A stretch of 40,944 nucleotides of DNA from Pseudomonadales bacterium (lineage in GTDB: Bacteria; Pseudomonadota; Gammaproteobacteria; Pseudomonadales; Ketobacteraceae), in contig JAKSAW010000377.1 of NCBI GenBank assembly GCA_022361455.1, positions 1 through 40,944 on the forward strand. The letters are read 5' to 3'. Both the position numbers and the translations under genes were made by a program. The notes under the pieces were generated by a model. That model did not search any database and was not told where the DNA came from. It saw only the letters and a list, made by a program, of their open reading frames with translations. Below are positions 8,700 to 17,043 of the stretch, one piece after another; positions within the stretch are counted from its first letter, which is position 1, and each line of letters starts with the position of its first letter.

Positions 8700-10004
8700 A
8701 TGGAATACAGTACCGGTGGTAAAACAGTAGCCAACCTTTGCATTAAGAATGTACGAGTGATCGATCCGGACAATGGCAAAGATGATATTTGCGACGTCTA
8801 TATCATGGATGGCCTGATCGAAAGTTTTCATCAGTCTCCAGCAGGCTTTAGCGCGGATTTTACTTTGAATGGCGAAGGCAAATGGTTACTGCCTGGTGCT
8901 GTGGATTTATGGGCTCGTCTCTGCGAACCTGGCTTAGAACACAAAGGCACCATTCATTCAGAAACTAAAGCCGCCGCCGCAGGTGGTATTACTCATCTGT
9001 GTTGCCCACCAGACACACTGCCCGTAATAGACACCCCCGCAGTCGCCAATCTCATTCAAGAAAAGGCGTATCAATCTGGCTACGCCCATGTGCTTCCTAT
9101 AGGTGCGATTACAAAAAACCTCGAAGGAAACATGTTAAGTGAAATGCACGCGCTTCAAGAGGCAGGCTGCATTGCCTTAACCCAATTACGAGGCCCCATT
9201 AAAGACACCAAGGTATTGTTACGTTGCCTAGAATATGCTGCCACTTTTGATATCACTGTTTTTTTTCAAAGCCAAGATGCCGCACTGGCAAAAAACGGGG
9301 TAGCCCATGGAGGCATCAACGCATCCAATCAGGGCCTGCCCGGTATTCCAAGCACCGCGGAAACCATTGCACTATGTCGTGATCTGTTATTAGTGGAACA
9401 AACCGGCGTTAAAGCTCACTTCGGGCAACTCTCCTCCGCCCGCAGTGTTGATTTAATTGCTAATGCCAAAGCAAGGGGATTAGCGGTTACTGCCGATGTA
9501 TGCGCCCATCAATTAGCGTTTACTGACGACGTTATTAATGGATTTAGTAGTGTTCATCATGTACTACCTCCTTACCGCAACGAGAGCGACCGTAAGGCAT
9601 TAATTGAAGGTCTAGAGTCTGGGGTTATCGAAATGATTTGTTCCGATCACCAACCCCATGAAGCTGCCGCGAAAGCTGCGCCTTTTGCGGTAACCGAACC
9701 AGGGATTTCTAGTGTAGAAACCTTATTGCCAAGCAGCTTTCAGTGGGTAAAACAAAACTGCCTTGGTGAGAATCGTTGGGTAAAAGCCTTAACGCAAAAT
9801 CCGGCACAATTACTAGATATTGATGCAGGCCACATCAGCGAAGGTAGCCAAGCGAATGTGACCTTATTTGATCCTGAGGGCACTACTAGCATCACCGCTG
9901 AGAATTTACTGTCCGATGGAAAAAACAGCCCTTGGCTAGAACAGCAACTACCAGGAAAAGTGTTATTAACTATCTGCGATGGCCACATTAGTTACAAAGG
10001 ATAA
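8700..10004 (+). CDS. pyrC': PyrC', inactive dihydroorotase-like ATCase subunit
   Basis: A 434-residue amidohydrolase-fold protein with overall DHOase similarity (GITHLCCPPDT, ADVCAHQLAFTDD, ICSDHQPH). The metal-binding HxH of active enzymes is gone: where DHOases read D-x-H-x-H-x-R, this protein reads VDLWARLCEPG (68-78). It is therefore a structural partner of PyrB rather than an enzyme, as described for Pseudomonas PyrC'. A TTG at 8691 could extend the N-terminus by 3 residues and overlap pyrB. ATG 8700 is preferred because GGAG at 8686-8689 is then correctly spaced. A catalytic pyrC must lie elsewhere. Confidence 0.93.
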   Translation: MEYSTGGKTVANLCIKNVRVIDPDNGKDDICDVYIMDGLIESFHQSPAGFSADFTLNGEGKWLLPGAVDLWARLCEPGLEHKGTIHSETKAAAAGGITHLCCPPDTLPVIDTPAVANLIQEKAYQSGYAHVLPIGAITKNLEGNMLSEMHALQEAGCIALTQLRGPIKDTKVLLRCLEYAATFDITVFFQSQDAALAKNGVAHGGINASNQGLPGIPSTAETIALCRDLLLVEQTGVKAHFGQLSSARSVDLIANAKARGLAVTADVCAHQLAFTDDVINGFSSVHHVLPPYRNESDRKALIEGLESGVIEMICSDHQPHEAAAKAAPFAVTEPGISSVETLLPSSFQWVKQNCLGENRWVKALTQNPAQLLDIDAGHISEGSQANVTLFDPEGTTSITAENLLSDGKNSPWLEQQLPGKVLLTICDGHISYKG

Positions 10005-10019
10005 AACGATAAGAAAAGA

Positions 10020-10042
10020 AAAAGCCGGGTAAGCCGGCTTTT
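10020..10042 (+). terminator. Rho-independent terminator after pyrC'
   Basis: AAAAGCCGG (10020-10028), loop GTAAG and CCGGCTTTT (10034-10042) form a perfect 9-bp stem whose 3' arm is a T-run, 15 bases after the pyrC' stop. On the minus strand the same element has an equivalent AAAA/TTTT end, so it may also stop transcripts leaving the diguanylate cyclase gene. Confidence 0.85.
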
Positions 10043-10075
10043 CATATCCACAGAACTTTCAACTTTTATTATTTC

Positions 10076-12028
10076 TTATTTGTCTGTGAAACTGATGCTA
10101 TTCACTGTAGCTGTGCCTTGATGCAATTGGTCATCGAAAAGTACACAGTTTCGCCCATTAGCTTTCGCACGATAAAGTGCCACATCAGCATGCTTCATTA
10201 AGCGAGAACGCTCTTCGATCGGTGGATTGACCTCTAAGTGACAACCGATGCTGACGGTAACGCGAATATCATCGTGGTTAGGAATTCTTAATTTTTCGAT
10301 TTCAGCGCGAATAATTTCACCCAACTGAGCGGCCCGTTCACGCTGACTAACTACTGTAGCCACCGCAAATTCTTCACCACCAAATCGGCCTACCACAAAA
10401 CCAAACTTGTCTGCCAACTCGGCTAATCGGAAAGCGACTTTTTGCAAGCAGAGGTCACCCATATCATGGCCAAATTGATCATTAAACTTTTTAAAGTGAT
10501 CGATATCGATAAACATAAATAGGGCTTGAGCATCATGCTGGTTCGCATAGAGGATTTTTTCGTTGAAGCACTCTTCAAATTTACGTCGATTATATAAACC
10601 CGTTAGGCTATCTGTTTCGCTAAGTCGTTTTAATTCATCATTAGCACGATGCAAGTCTTTCATCGCGTCTTCGAGCTGTTTAGTACGAGAATGAACTTTT
10701 TCCTCAAGGGTTTTATTGGCTTCGCGCTCTACTTCCAACGCTCTCTTTTCAGCACGTCTTGCTTCCTCAGAAAAATGCAACGCATGTCGCTCAGCACGAA
10801 TTTGCTTGTCGCGAATAGCATTTAACTTTGAGCCGACACCAAAGGAAAGTAATAATAGTTCCACTACCGATGCAATCTTCATGTAGCCATTAACGTCCAT
10901 AAAGTCGAACATTAGACCATTCGATGCCAGTACGTTCATAAAGGCAGTTACGATCAACATACCCCAAACGAGAACATATAAACCCGCTAATGGTACTCCA
11001 TCGCGCAACCTTAGCAGGCCCACGATAAACATATACGTTAAGCTTGCACCGGATACCACACTCATCAAAGTAGCCGCGTAGACTTCTTGCAAGAATGGCG
11101 TGATAAGGATACAGCTAACACACAAACCAATAATGATGTGCATATGCTGCATCAGCCTTGGCTGTAATTCGCTAATGGATAAATATCGCCGCGAAAACTC
11201 TACACCCAAGCCTAAACTCATATATATAAAGTAAATATGCGCTTTGCTCTGCCAATTAATATTGTCTGGCCATAGCCAATAGGAATAACCATCCACACAG
11301 GCATAGAAAAGGAAGAGGCTAACTAAAAACAACCCATAATAAAGATGAATCTTGTCTCTTAATGCAGAGAACAACATAAAGTTATAACAGGCTAGAGCGA
11401 ATGCAATGCCATATAGAATACCCGACAACCACTGTTTAATAGTGATGTACTCAGCATAGGATTGGTCGTCGGCGACATAGATAGGAACATGCACTGGACT
11501 TGAAGTTTCAACTTTTAAGAATAGCCAACTGGCACCGGGATCTATTTTTAACGGCTGAACAAAGCTTGGCGATAATATTGGTCGTTTGCTAAATTCGTAA
11601 TGATCGCCATACTGAAAAGTTTCTTTTACTACCAACGCTTCTAAATCTTCATTGGTAAGGTAACCATCGATTTTATCGATTAAAGGAAAAGGAATTTCCA
11701 ACATCAAATCAACCGTTTCTGATTCCGAGTTATCGAGCATTACTCGGAACCAATAAACATGATTGGAATAACCTAAATTAATAGTTGGAGAACCGAGATG
11801 AGCAAATTGGCTTTGATATAAGTCGCTAGAAATGTCTTCTAAACCAAGCGCACCATCACGATCACTGCGCATTTGAATTTGCGAGGTGATACTTTGGTAT
11901 GACATTTGGCTTGTCACATGCACACGGTTTTGGTGCGGGTGATCGTTACCAAAAACAATCCCCTTATTAACAATCAACACCGCCGCAATAATAGAAACAA
12001 GTACGCCAACAACAAATTTCGGTGACAT
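10076..12028 (-). CDS. Diguanylate cyclase with 7TMR-DISM sensor
   Basis: A 650-residue membrane protein. Order: N-terminal membrane segment or uncleaved signal (about 5-22), a periplasmic beta-sandwich of the 7TMR-DISMED2 type (about 35-190, with NHVYWFRVMLDN), seven membrane helices (about 200-405), a coiled coil (about 405-470) and a C-terminal GGDEF domain (about 470-635). The active site is GGEEF at 550-554, preceded by DSLTGLYNRRKFEE and IDIDHFKKFND, so c-di-GMP synthesis is expected. The RxxD inhibitory site that normally stands five residues before GGEEF is replaced by KFGF. DISMED2 domains usually bind carbohydrate-like ligands. No clear ribosome site is visible. c-di-GMP output may act on pili because pilT/pilU are close, but that is inference. 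Confidence 0.93.
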   Translation of the reverse strand: MSPKFVVGVLVSIIAAVLIVNKGIVFGNDHPHQNRVHVTSQMSYQSITSQIQMRSDRDGALGLEDISSDLYQSQFAHLGSPTINLGYSNHVYWFRVMLDNSESETVDLMLEIPFPLIDKIDGYLTNEDLEALVVKETFQYGDHYEFSKRPILSPSFVQPLKIDPGASWLFLKVETSSPVHVPIYVADDQSYAEYITIKQWLSGILYGIAFALACYNFMLFSALRDKIHLYYGLFLVSLFLFYACVDGYSYWLWPDNINWQSKAHIYFIYMSLGLGVEFSRRYLSISELQPRLMQHMHIIIGLCVSCILITPFLQEVYAATLMSVVSGASLTYMFIVGLLRLRDGVPLAGLYVLVWGMLIVTAFMNVLASNGLMFDFMDVNGYMKIASVVELLLLSFGVGSKLNAIRDKQIRAERHALHFSEEARRAEKRALEVEREANKTLEEKVHSRTKQLEDAMKDLHRANDELKRLSETDSLTGLYNRRKFEECFNEKILYANQHDAQALFMFIDIDHFKKFNDQFGHDMGDLCLQKVAFRLAELADKFGFVVGRFGGEEFAVATVVSQRERAAQLGEIIRAEIEKLRIPNHDDIRVTVSIGCHLEVNPPIEERSRLMKHADVALYRAKANGRNCVLFDDQLHQGTATVNSISFTDK

Positions 12029-12039
12029 AGTTCTAATTT

Positions 12040-12132
12040 CTGAAACCCCTGAAAAAACAAATAATACTTAGTAACTAATATTTATTAATTATAGGAATAT
12101 AACTTTTGGACTCAGGGGGCTTTTGGTTTCAG
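12040..12132. repeat. Bulged inverted repeat upstream of the diguanylate cyclase
   Basis: CTGAAAC plus CCCTGA (12040-12052) can pair with TCAGGG (12112-12117) plus GTTTCAG (12126-12132), leaving an 8-base bulge and a roughly 60-base AT-rich loop. The element covers the region where the leader or promoter of the cyclase gene should lie. Confidence 0.35.
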
Positions 12133-12147
12133 TTTGTAAACGGCAGG

Positions 12148-12186
12148 CACGCCATAAACTGTTGATTTAAAACAGCTTATGGCGTG
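12148..12186. repeat. Near-perfect 16-bp inverted repeat, 7-base loop
   Basis: CACGCCATAA (12148-12157) pairs with TTATGGCGTG (12177-12186). Inside, one A/C mismatch is followed by CTGTT/AACAG, and the loop is GATTTAA. No T-run follows on either strand. It lies between the end of the diiron-protein gene and the start of the cyclase gene. It could end transcription of the former without a U-tract, be an operator, or be a small dispersed repeat. Confidence 0.6.
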
Positions 12187-12260
12187 TAAATGAAATCGCG
12201 GGGGAGAATTGTAGCTTGGCTGAACTTTTTTAATAACCAGGGAGCATTAACAAACTTTTT

Positions 12261-13439
12261 TTAATGCAAATCCGCCACCATATCGTGCTCTGTTAACTCT
12301 GCAGCATTCTTGCCCCCCAAGAACTTGGTTAAACCTTCACGATCATAGTGATGACGAATACGAGGGGACATTAAGCCAATGTAATCCAAGTTAGGAATCA
12401 AGCGATCAAACATGGTTTTTCTAAAGTGTTGCATCGCAGGCGAAGCCGTTAGCAGCTCATTCCAAGTTTGACGAGAGATCATTCCTTCGAACCACTCTTC
12501 ATATACTTCATGAGCTAAAAAGCGATTACGCATTAATAAAGCTACTTCGAATGCCCAATCTTCACGTTCGCGACGTTCAGCTTCATCAAGCTCTTCTTTA
12601 ATGTGTCGCTCCAACGCTAACACACCATAATGAACATGGCGGGCCTCATCACGAATCACATATTTCAGCATGTCTTTGAGCAATGGTTCCTTACTCATAC
12701 TGTGCATGGTTCGGAAAGCTCCTAACGCTAAACCCTCTACCATGATTTGCATGCCTAGGAACTTAAAGTCCCAGCGAGCATCAGTGAGCAAGTCATCTAA
12801 TATCACAAATAAATTATCATTAACTTCGTAAACCCGATTCATCTTTTCATTTAAGTAACGATTAAACACCTCTAAATGACGCGCTTCATCCATTACTTGG
12901 GTACCACCAAAGAATTTGCCTTCCATCCATTGGACACTCTCAGTGACCTGTGCCGATGCATATAATGCACCTTGTTCACCGTGCATAAATTGGCTGAGCA
13001 TCCAAGTCGCGAAACAATAACTTAAACGAGTTTTCTCTTTCTCGGTTAGTTTCGTAGGCAGCGCATCAAATAATTCAGGAGACATAAACTCATTAGAAAT
13101 AATGGGCACTTCCGGGTTTAAAGGATCTACATCGATGGACCAATCAATATCTTTATCCGCGTTCCACTGCATATCTACCGCACGCTGATAAAGCTTACGC
13201 ATTTCCGGAAAATCCATTTTGTACTTTAAGTCGAAGGTGACCGGATGCTTAGAGTGCATCTCAACAGTTTCCTTGCGCTTGCCTTCTTTTAAAAACAGAC
13301 CTCGCATTGCTGAAGGTGCCATGGAGCGAAATACGCGGGGATTTTTCATTTGCAGCACGACAGAGATATTATCCAGTGTCGCTTCAACACGCTTGCGCGC
13401 AAAGGTAGGCATGCCCATTAACATGTCATCTAGAACCAT
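12261..13439 (-). CDS. Ferritin-like diiron protein (putative oxidase/oxygenase)
   Basis: A 392-residue soluble protein with a complete carboxylate-bridged diiron signature: E155 (HGEQGALY), E185-x-x-H188 (DEARHLEVF), E235 (VEGLALGAF) and E265-x-x-H268 (RDEARHVHYG). The spacing 30/50/30 fits a four-helix ferritin-like bundle of the ribonucleotide-reductase-R2/AurF/acyl desaturase superfamily. The substrate is unknown. An iron-dependent oxidation or N-oxygenation is possible, and a hydroperoxide or fatty-acid substrate cannot be excluded. GAGG lies 8 bases before ATG 13439. It stands alone between two hairpin-rich gaps, with no redox partner gene beside it. Confidence 0.85.
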   Translation of the reverse strand: MVLDDMLMGMPTFARKRVEATLDNISVVLQMKNPRVFRSMAPSAMRGLFLKEGKRKETVEMHSKHPVTFDLKYKMDFPEMRKLYQRAVDMQWNADKDIDWSIDVDPLNPEVPIISNEFMSPELFDALPTKLTEKEKTRLSYCFATWMLSQFMHGEQGALYASAQVTESVQWMEGKFFGGTQVMDEARHLEVFNRYLNEKMNRVYEVNDNLFVILDDLLTDARWDFKFLGMQIMVEGLALGAFRTMHSMSKEPLLKDMLKYVIRDEARHVHYGVLALERHIKEELDEAERREREDWAFEVALLMRNRFLAHEVYEEWFEGMISRQTWNELLTASPAMQHFRKTMFDRLIPNLDYIGLMSPRIRHHYDREGLTKFLGGKNAAELTEHDMVADLH

Positions 13440-13497
13440 ATCAGCGCCCTCTTCATTGTTATCGTATTTTTTGGCTGTCTATGCAGTCTAGACCAAT

Positions 13498-13510
13498 ATT
13501 GTTCGACAAT
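13498..13510. promoter_or_regulatory. 13-bp palindrome upstream of the diiron-protein gene
   Basis: ATTGT-TCG-ACAAT is a perfect dyad about 60 bases upstream of the diiron-protein start, in a position where a repressor could act. No regulator gene is adjacent. Identified only from symmetry, so confidence is low. Confidence 0.25.
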
Positions 13511-13587
13511 GGGACGATATAACGAATTATCCTCAAAACCAGGGTTTAAATTACCAAAGCTGGCTATTAATTGTGCACATACGACAA

Positions 13588-13645
13588 CCCCTAAAACGCT
13601 TGTCGCCTATTCATCAATAAATGCTCGGAATTAAGGTTTTAGGGG
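13588..13645. repeat. 10-bp inverted repeat between pilU and the diiron-protein gene
   Basis: CCCCTAAAAC (13588-13597) and GTTTTAGGGG (13636-13645) are perfect complements separated by 38 bases. It starts about 35 bases beyond the pilU stop. It could be a weak transcript 3' end or a repeat unit. It lacks a T-run of terminator quality. Confidence 0.4.
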
Positions 13646-13679
13646 AAGTGATTGAAGAAGATTAAGAATTTGGCAGCGA

Positions 13680-14816
13680 CTAGAATTTTAAGCCGCTGTC
13701 GTCGTCTTGAATGGAGAGGCCTTTTGTTGCATCTTCCAACGATTCCGCATGGGCTTCGGAACCAAGCTTGATCATAAGGCGCAGATCGTTAGGTGAATCC
13801 GCGTGGGCCAAGGCGTCTTCGTAGGTAATCTCACCTGCACTGTATAAATCGTAAAGTGCTTGGTCGAAAGTCTGCATACCCAGCTCTTTAGATTTCGCCA
13901 TCAGCGGTTTAAGCAAGTGCACTTCACCTTTACGAACATGGTCGGCAACCAACGGCGTATTCAATAACACCTCGATAACCGCGCGACGGCCTTTACCATC
14001 CGGCGTAGGAATTAACTGTTGCGCCACCATGGCACGCAAGTTAAGTGAAAGGTCCATCCATAACTGGCTATGACGATCCGCTGGGAAAAAGTGAATAATA
14101 CGGTCCAACGCTTGGTTTGCGTTGTTGGCGTGAAGGGTTGCCAACACTAAGTGACCGGTTTCCGCAAACGCAGTGGCGTATTCCATGGTTTCGCGAGAAC
14201 GAATCTCACCAATCATGATCACATCTGGCGCTTGTCGCAGGGTATTTTTCAAAGCCACTTCGAAGCTATCCGTATCCAGCCCCACCTCACGCTGAGTCAC
14301 AATACACCCTTGGTGTTGGTGAATGAATTCGATGGGGTCCTCGATACTGATAATGTGGCCTTTGGAATTTTTATTACGGTGACCGATCATAGAGGCCAAC
14401 GATGTAGATTTACCGGTACCGGTTGCACCAACGAAAATAACGATACCGCGCTTGGTCATGGCCAAGTCTTTGATTACCGATGGCAAACCTAACTCATCGA
14501 TATCTGGAATGGTGGTTTCGATGCGACGCAACACCATGCCAACCAGGTTGCGCTGATAAAACGCACTGACACGAAAACGACCAATGCCACGAGCACTGAT
14601 TGCAAAATTACATTCGCGCGTTTCGACAAATTCTTTGCGCTGGGCTTCGTTCATAACGCCCAATACAGTTTCGCGGGTTTTTTCCGGGCTTAGGGAAGTT
14701 TTAGTAACGGGTACGATGCGTCCATGAACCTTCATGCTTGGTGGAACCCCGGCAGTAATGAACAAGTCAGAACCACCTTTTTCAACCATGAGTTTTAGTA
14801 AACCTTCAAAATCCAT
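13680..14816 (-). CDS. pilU: PilU, accessory type IV pilus retraction ATPase
   Basis: A 378-residue hexameric secretion-type ATPase. The Walker A motif GATGTGKST (130-138), an Asp box (IISIEDPIEF), Walker B region DVIMIGEIRSRETM and His box ETGHLVLATLHANNA are intact. Length and the C-terminal acidic tail match PilU (about 382 residues) rather than PilT. PilU assists PilT in retraction and is needed for normal twitching. It lies 132 bases downstream of pilT on the same strand. Confidence 0.96.
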   Translation of the reverse strand: MDFEGLLKLMVEKGGSDLFITAGVPPSMKVHGRIVPVTKTSLSPEKTRETVLGVMNEAQRKEFVETRECNFAISARGIGRFRVSAFYQRNLVGMVLRRIETTIPDIDELGLPSVIKDLAMTKRGIVIFVGATGTGKSTSLASMIGHRNKNSKGHIISIEDPIEFIHQHQGCIVTQREVGLDTDSFEVALKNTLRQAPDVIMIGEIRSRETMEYATAFAETGHLVLATLHANNANQALDRIIHFFPADRHSQLWMDLSLNLRAMVAQQLIPTPDGKGRRAVIEVLLNTPLVADHVRKGEVHLLKPLMAKSKELGMQTFDQALYDLYSAGEITYEDALAHADSPNDLRLMIKLGSEAHAESLEDATKGLSIQDDDSGLKF

Positions 14817-14920
14817 GTATTGCCTCGTTGCCGATCATATTGCCTGTTGCTTGCAGATTGATGATGCCCGATTGTGCCCGGAATCTGTTGCGCAAACCGG
14901 ACATAGCACTCAACTTGCTT

Positions 14921-14943
14921 AAAAAACAGTTGCCTAGAAGGCA
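14921..14943 (-). terminator. Weak terminator or attenuator between pilT and pilU
   Basis: Reading the minus strand, TGCCT-TCT-AGGCA forms a short 5-bp stem starting 6 bases after the pilT stop. TTTTTT follows four bases later. The stem is short, so partial read-through into pilU is expected. This could set a higher PilT than PilU level. Confidence 0.3.
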
Positions 14944-14948
14944 GCCGC

Positions 14949-15983
14949 TTAAAAGTTTTCTGGGCTTTTCGCCTTTTCGCGAGCCGCTTCTGGTGAAATC
15001 AGGCCCTTTCTTAATAAATCCGACAAACATTGATCCAATGTCTGCATACCGTATTGCGCACCAGTCTGTATCGCAGAGTACATCTGAGCCACTTTATCTT
15101 CACGAATCAGGTTACGAATCGCCGGGGTGCCAATCATGATTTCGTGAGCGGCTACCCGGCCACCGCCGTTTTTCTTTAACAGCGACTGCGAAATTACCGC
15201 TTGCAGGGATTCCGACAACATGGAACGTACCATGGCTTTTTCCGCCGCGGGAAACACGTCAACAACACGGTCAATAGTTTTGGCCGCTGAGGTGGTATGT
15301 AGGGTGCCAAACACTAAGTGACCAGTTTCTGCCGCGGTGAGTGCCAAGCGAATCGTTTCTAAATCACGCATCTCACCAACGAGGATAATGTCGGGGTCTT
15401 CCCGCAGCGCTGAACGTAATGCTTCAGCAAAGCCCAGGGTGTCTCGATGCACTTCCCGCTGGTTAACCAGACACTTCTTACTTTCATGCACGAATTCGAT
15501 AGGGTCCTCGATGGTTAGCAAATGCTCATAACGGGTTTCGTTAATGTAATCGAGCATTGCTGCCAAGGTGGTACTCTTACCGGAACCTGTTGGACCAGTA
15601 ACCAGTACAATGCCACGAGGCGTATCAGAGATATCTTTAAAGACCTGACCCTGACCCAAATCTTCCATGGTTAATACTTTGGAAGGGATGGTACGAAATA
15701 CCGCGCCGGAGCCGCGGTTATGGTTGAACGCATTAACACGGAAACGAGCCACACCAGGCACTTCGAAAGAGAAGTCAGTTTCCAAGAATTCCTCGTAATC
15801 CTTACGCTGCTTATCGTTCATAATATCGTAAATCAAACTATGAACTTGCTTGTGATCCATAGGGGGCAAGTTGATGCGTCGCACATCACCGTCAACCCGT
15901 ATCATGGGTGGCAAACCTGCCGAAAGGTGTAAATCCGAAGCGCCGTTCTTAACGCCAAACGCGAGTAGTTCTGTAATATCCAT
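14949..15983 (-). CDS. pilT: PilT, type IV pilus retraction motor ATPase
   Basis: A 344-residue ATPase of the expected family size. Walker A is GPTGSGKST (130-138), the Asp box is HLLTIEDPIEF, Walker B is DPDIILVGEMRDLET and the His box is ETGHLVFGTLHTTSA. The PilT-specific C-terminal AIRNLIRE motif required for retraction is present. PilT hexamers at the inner-membrane pilus base drive pilin disassembly. AAGGA is well placed before ATG 15983. It is divergent from yggS, as in Pseudomonas. Confidence 0.97.
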   Translation of the reverse strand: MDITELLAFGVKNGASDLHLSAGLPPMIRVDGDVRRINLPPMDHKQVHSLIYDIMNDKQRKDYEEFLETDFSFEVPGVARFRVNAFNHNRGSGAVFRTIPSKVLTMEDLGQGQVFKDISDTPRGIVLVTGPTGSGKSTTLAAMLDYINETRYEHLLTIEDPIEFVHESKKCLVNQREVHRDTLGFAEALRSALREDPDIILVGEMRDLETIRLALTAAETGHLVFGTLHTTSAAKTIDRVVDVFPAAEKAMVRSMLSESLQAVISQSLLKKNGGGRVAAHEIMIGTPAIRNLIREDKVAQMYSAIQTGAQYGMQTLDQCLSDLLRKGLISPEAAREKAKSPENF

Positions 15984-16017
15984 GATTATCCTTCATTCTC
16001 AAGCACAAAGACCCCCA

Positions 16018-16026
16018 GTTATAGCA
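16018..16026 (-). promoter_or_regulatory. Candidate extended -10 promoter for pilT
   Basis: On the minus strand TGCTATAAC gives an extended -10 (TGn plus TATAAC, 5 of 6) about 35 bases upstream of the pilT ATG. No convincing -35 lies 17 bases further up, which is tolerable for extended -10 promoters. Assigned by inspection only. Confidence 0.3.
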
Positions 16027-16246
16027 ACAGTGCCAACAACAGAACCGAGCGCCCATAGCAGAAATTCGAGCTTATATAGATTAGACTAGCATCCTTATGG
16101 GGAACGTCTAACGGATTCCAGGGCTTTTGAAAGGGGTCTCGTATAGCAACCAAAACCTAAACGAATTATGTTTATTTATCATAGAATTAGATATATTTCT
16201 GTAATTTCTTGGCATTTAAATGAATTGTCATGAATATGCGCTAACC

Positions 16247-16957
16247 ATGAACGACCTTAAAGAACGCTATCAAAATATAGCGCAACAACTACAGCAGGCG
16301 GCGGAGCGCTTCCAGCGCCCAATACCGCAACTGTTGGCAGTGAGCAAAAAGCATCCTGCAGAAGCGATTGAAACCTTGTACCAGCTTGGTCAAACCGCAT
16401 TTGGAGAGAGCTATGCTCAGGAAGCCATTGAGAAGCAGCAGCAGTTAGCTCATCTACCCATAGAGTGGCACTTTATTGGACCCATTCAGTCCAACAAAAC
16501 CAGCGAAATCGCTAACCATTTTTCTTGGGTGCACAGTATCGACCGACTAAAAATCGCTCGGCGCCTAAATGATCAGCGGCCAGACGAACTCGAACCGCTC
16601 AACATTTGCGTTCAAGTGAATATCGACACAGAGGCCTCAAAGGCCGGGGTCGCAATAGCAGATTTAGTACCGCTGTGCGAAGCAATTGCGGCACTACCAA
16701 AAATACGAATACGGGGACTGATGTGCTTACCATCGCGACTTGGCTCCGAAAGTAATGAGCACGACCAGCGTTTGCCTTTTGCTACTCTCGCTAAGTTGCT
16801 TGAGCAACTAAAACAGACAGATAGCTTGGATGCTGAACTAAGGCAGCAATTGGACACCCTATCAATGGGCATGACCAATGACTACCAAGCTGCAATAGCT
16901 GAGGGAGCTACGATTGTTAGGATCGGTACCGCTCTTTTTGGTGCAAGAACCGCCTAG
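16247..16957 (+). CDS. yggS: YggS/PLPBP, pyridoxal-phosphate homeostasis protein
   Basis: A 236-residue PLP-binding TIM-barrel protein. QLLAVSKKHP holds the PLP lysine (K34 with this start). Further family signatures are FGESYAQEA, WHFIGPIQSNK, VNIDTEASKAG and the C-terminal SMGMTNDYQAAI and VRIGTALFG. It has no known catalytic turnover and buffers PLP and amino/keto-acid balance. An upstream ATG at 16220 would add nine residues without similarity. Neither start has a strong ribosome site, and 16247 fits the family length. It is upstream of proC, a widespread pairing. Confidence 0.95.
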   Translation: MNDLKERYQNIAQQLQQAAERFQRPIPQLLAVSKKHPAEAIETLYQLGQTAFGESYAQEAIEKQQQLAHLPIEWHFIGPIQSNKTSEIANHFSWVHSIDRLKIARRLNDQRPDELEPLNICVQVNIDTEASKAGVAIADLVPLCEAIAALPKIRIRGLMCLPSRLGSESNEHDQRLPFATLAKLLEQLKQTDSLDAELRQQLDTLSMGMTNDYQAAIAEGATIVRIGTALFGARTA

Positions 16958-17043
16958 CAGAGAACCAGCCAAAAGCATTCAAAAAAGATCATCGTTTAAA
17001 AGATAATAACTTAGAATTTCAGAACTAAATTAAAGGAAGCTTT

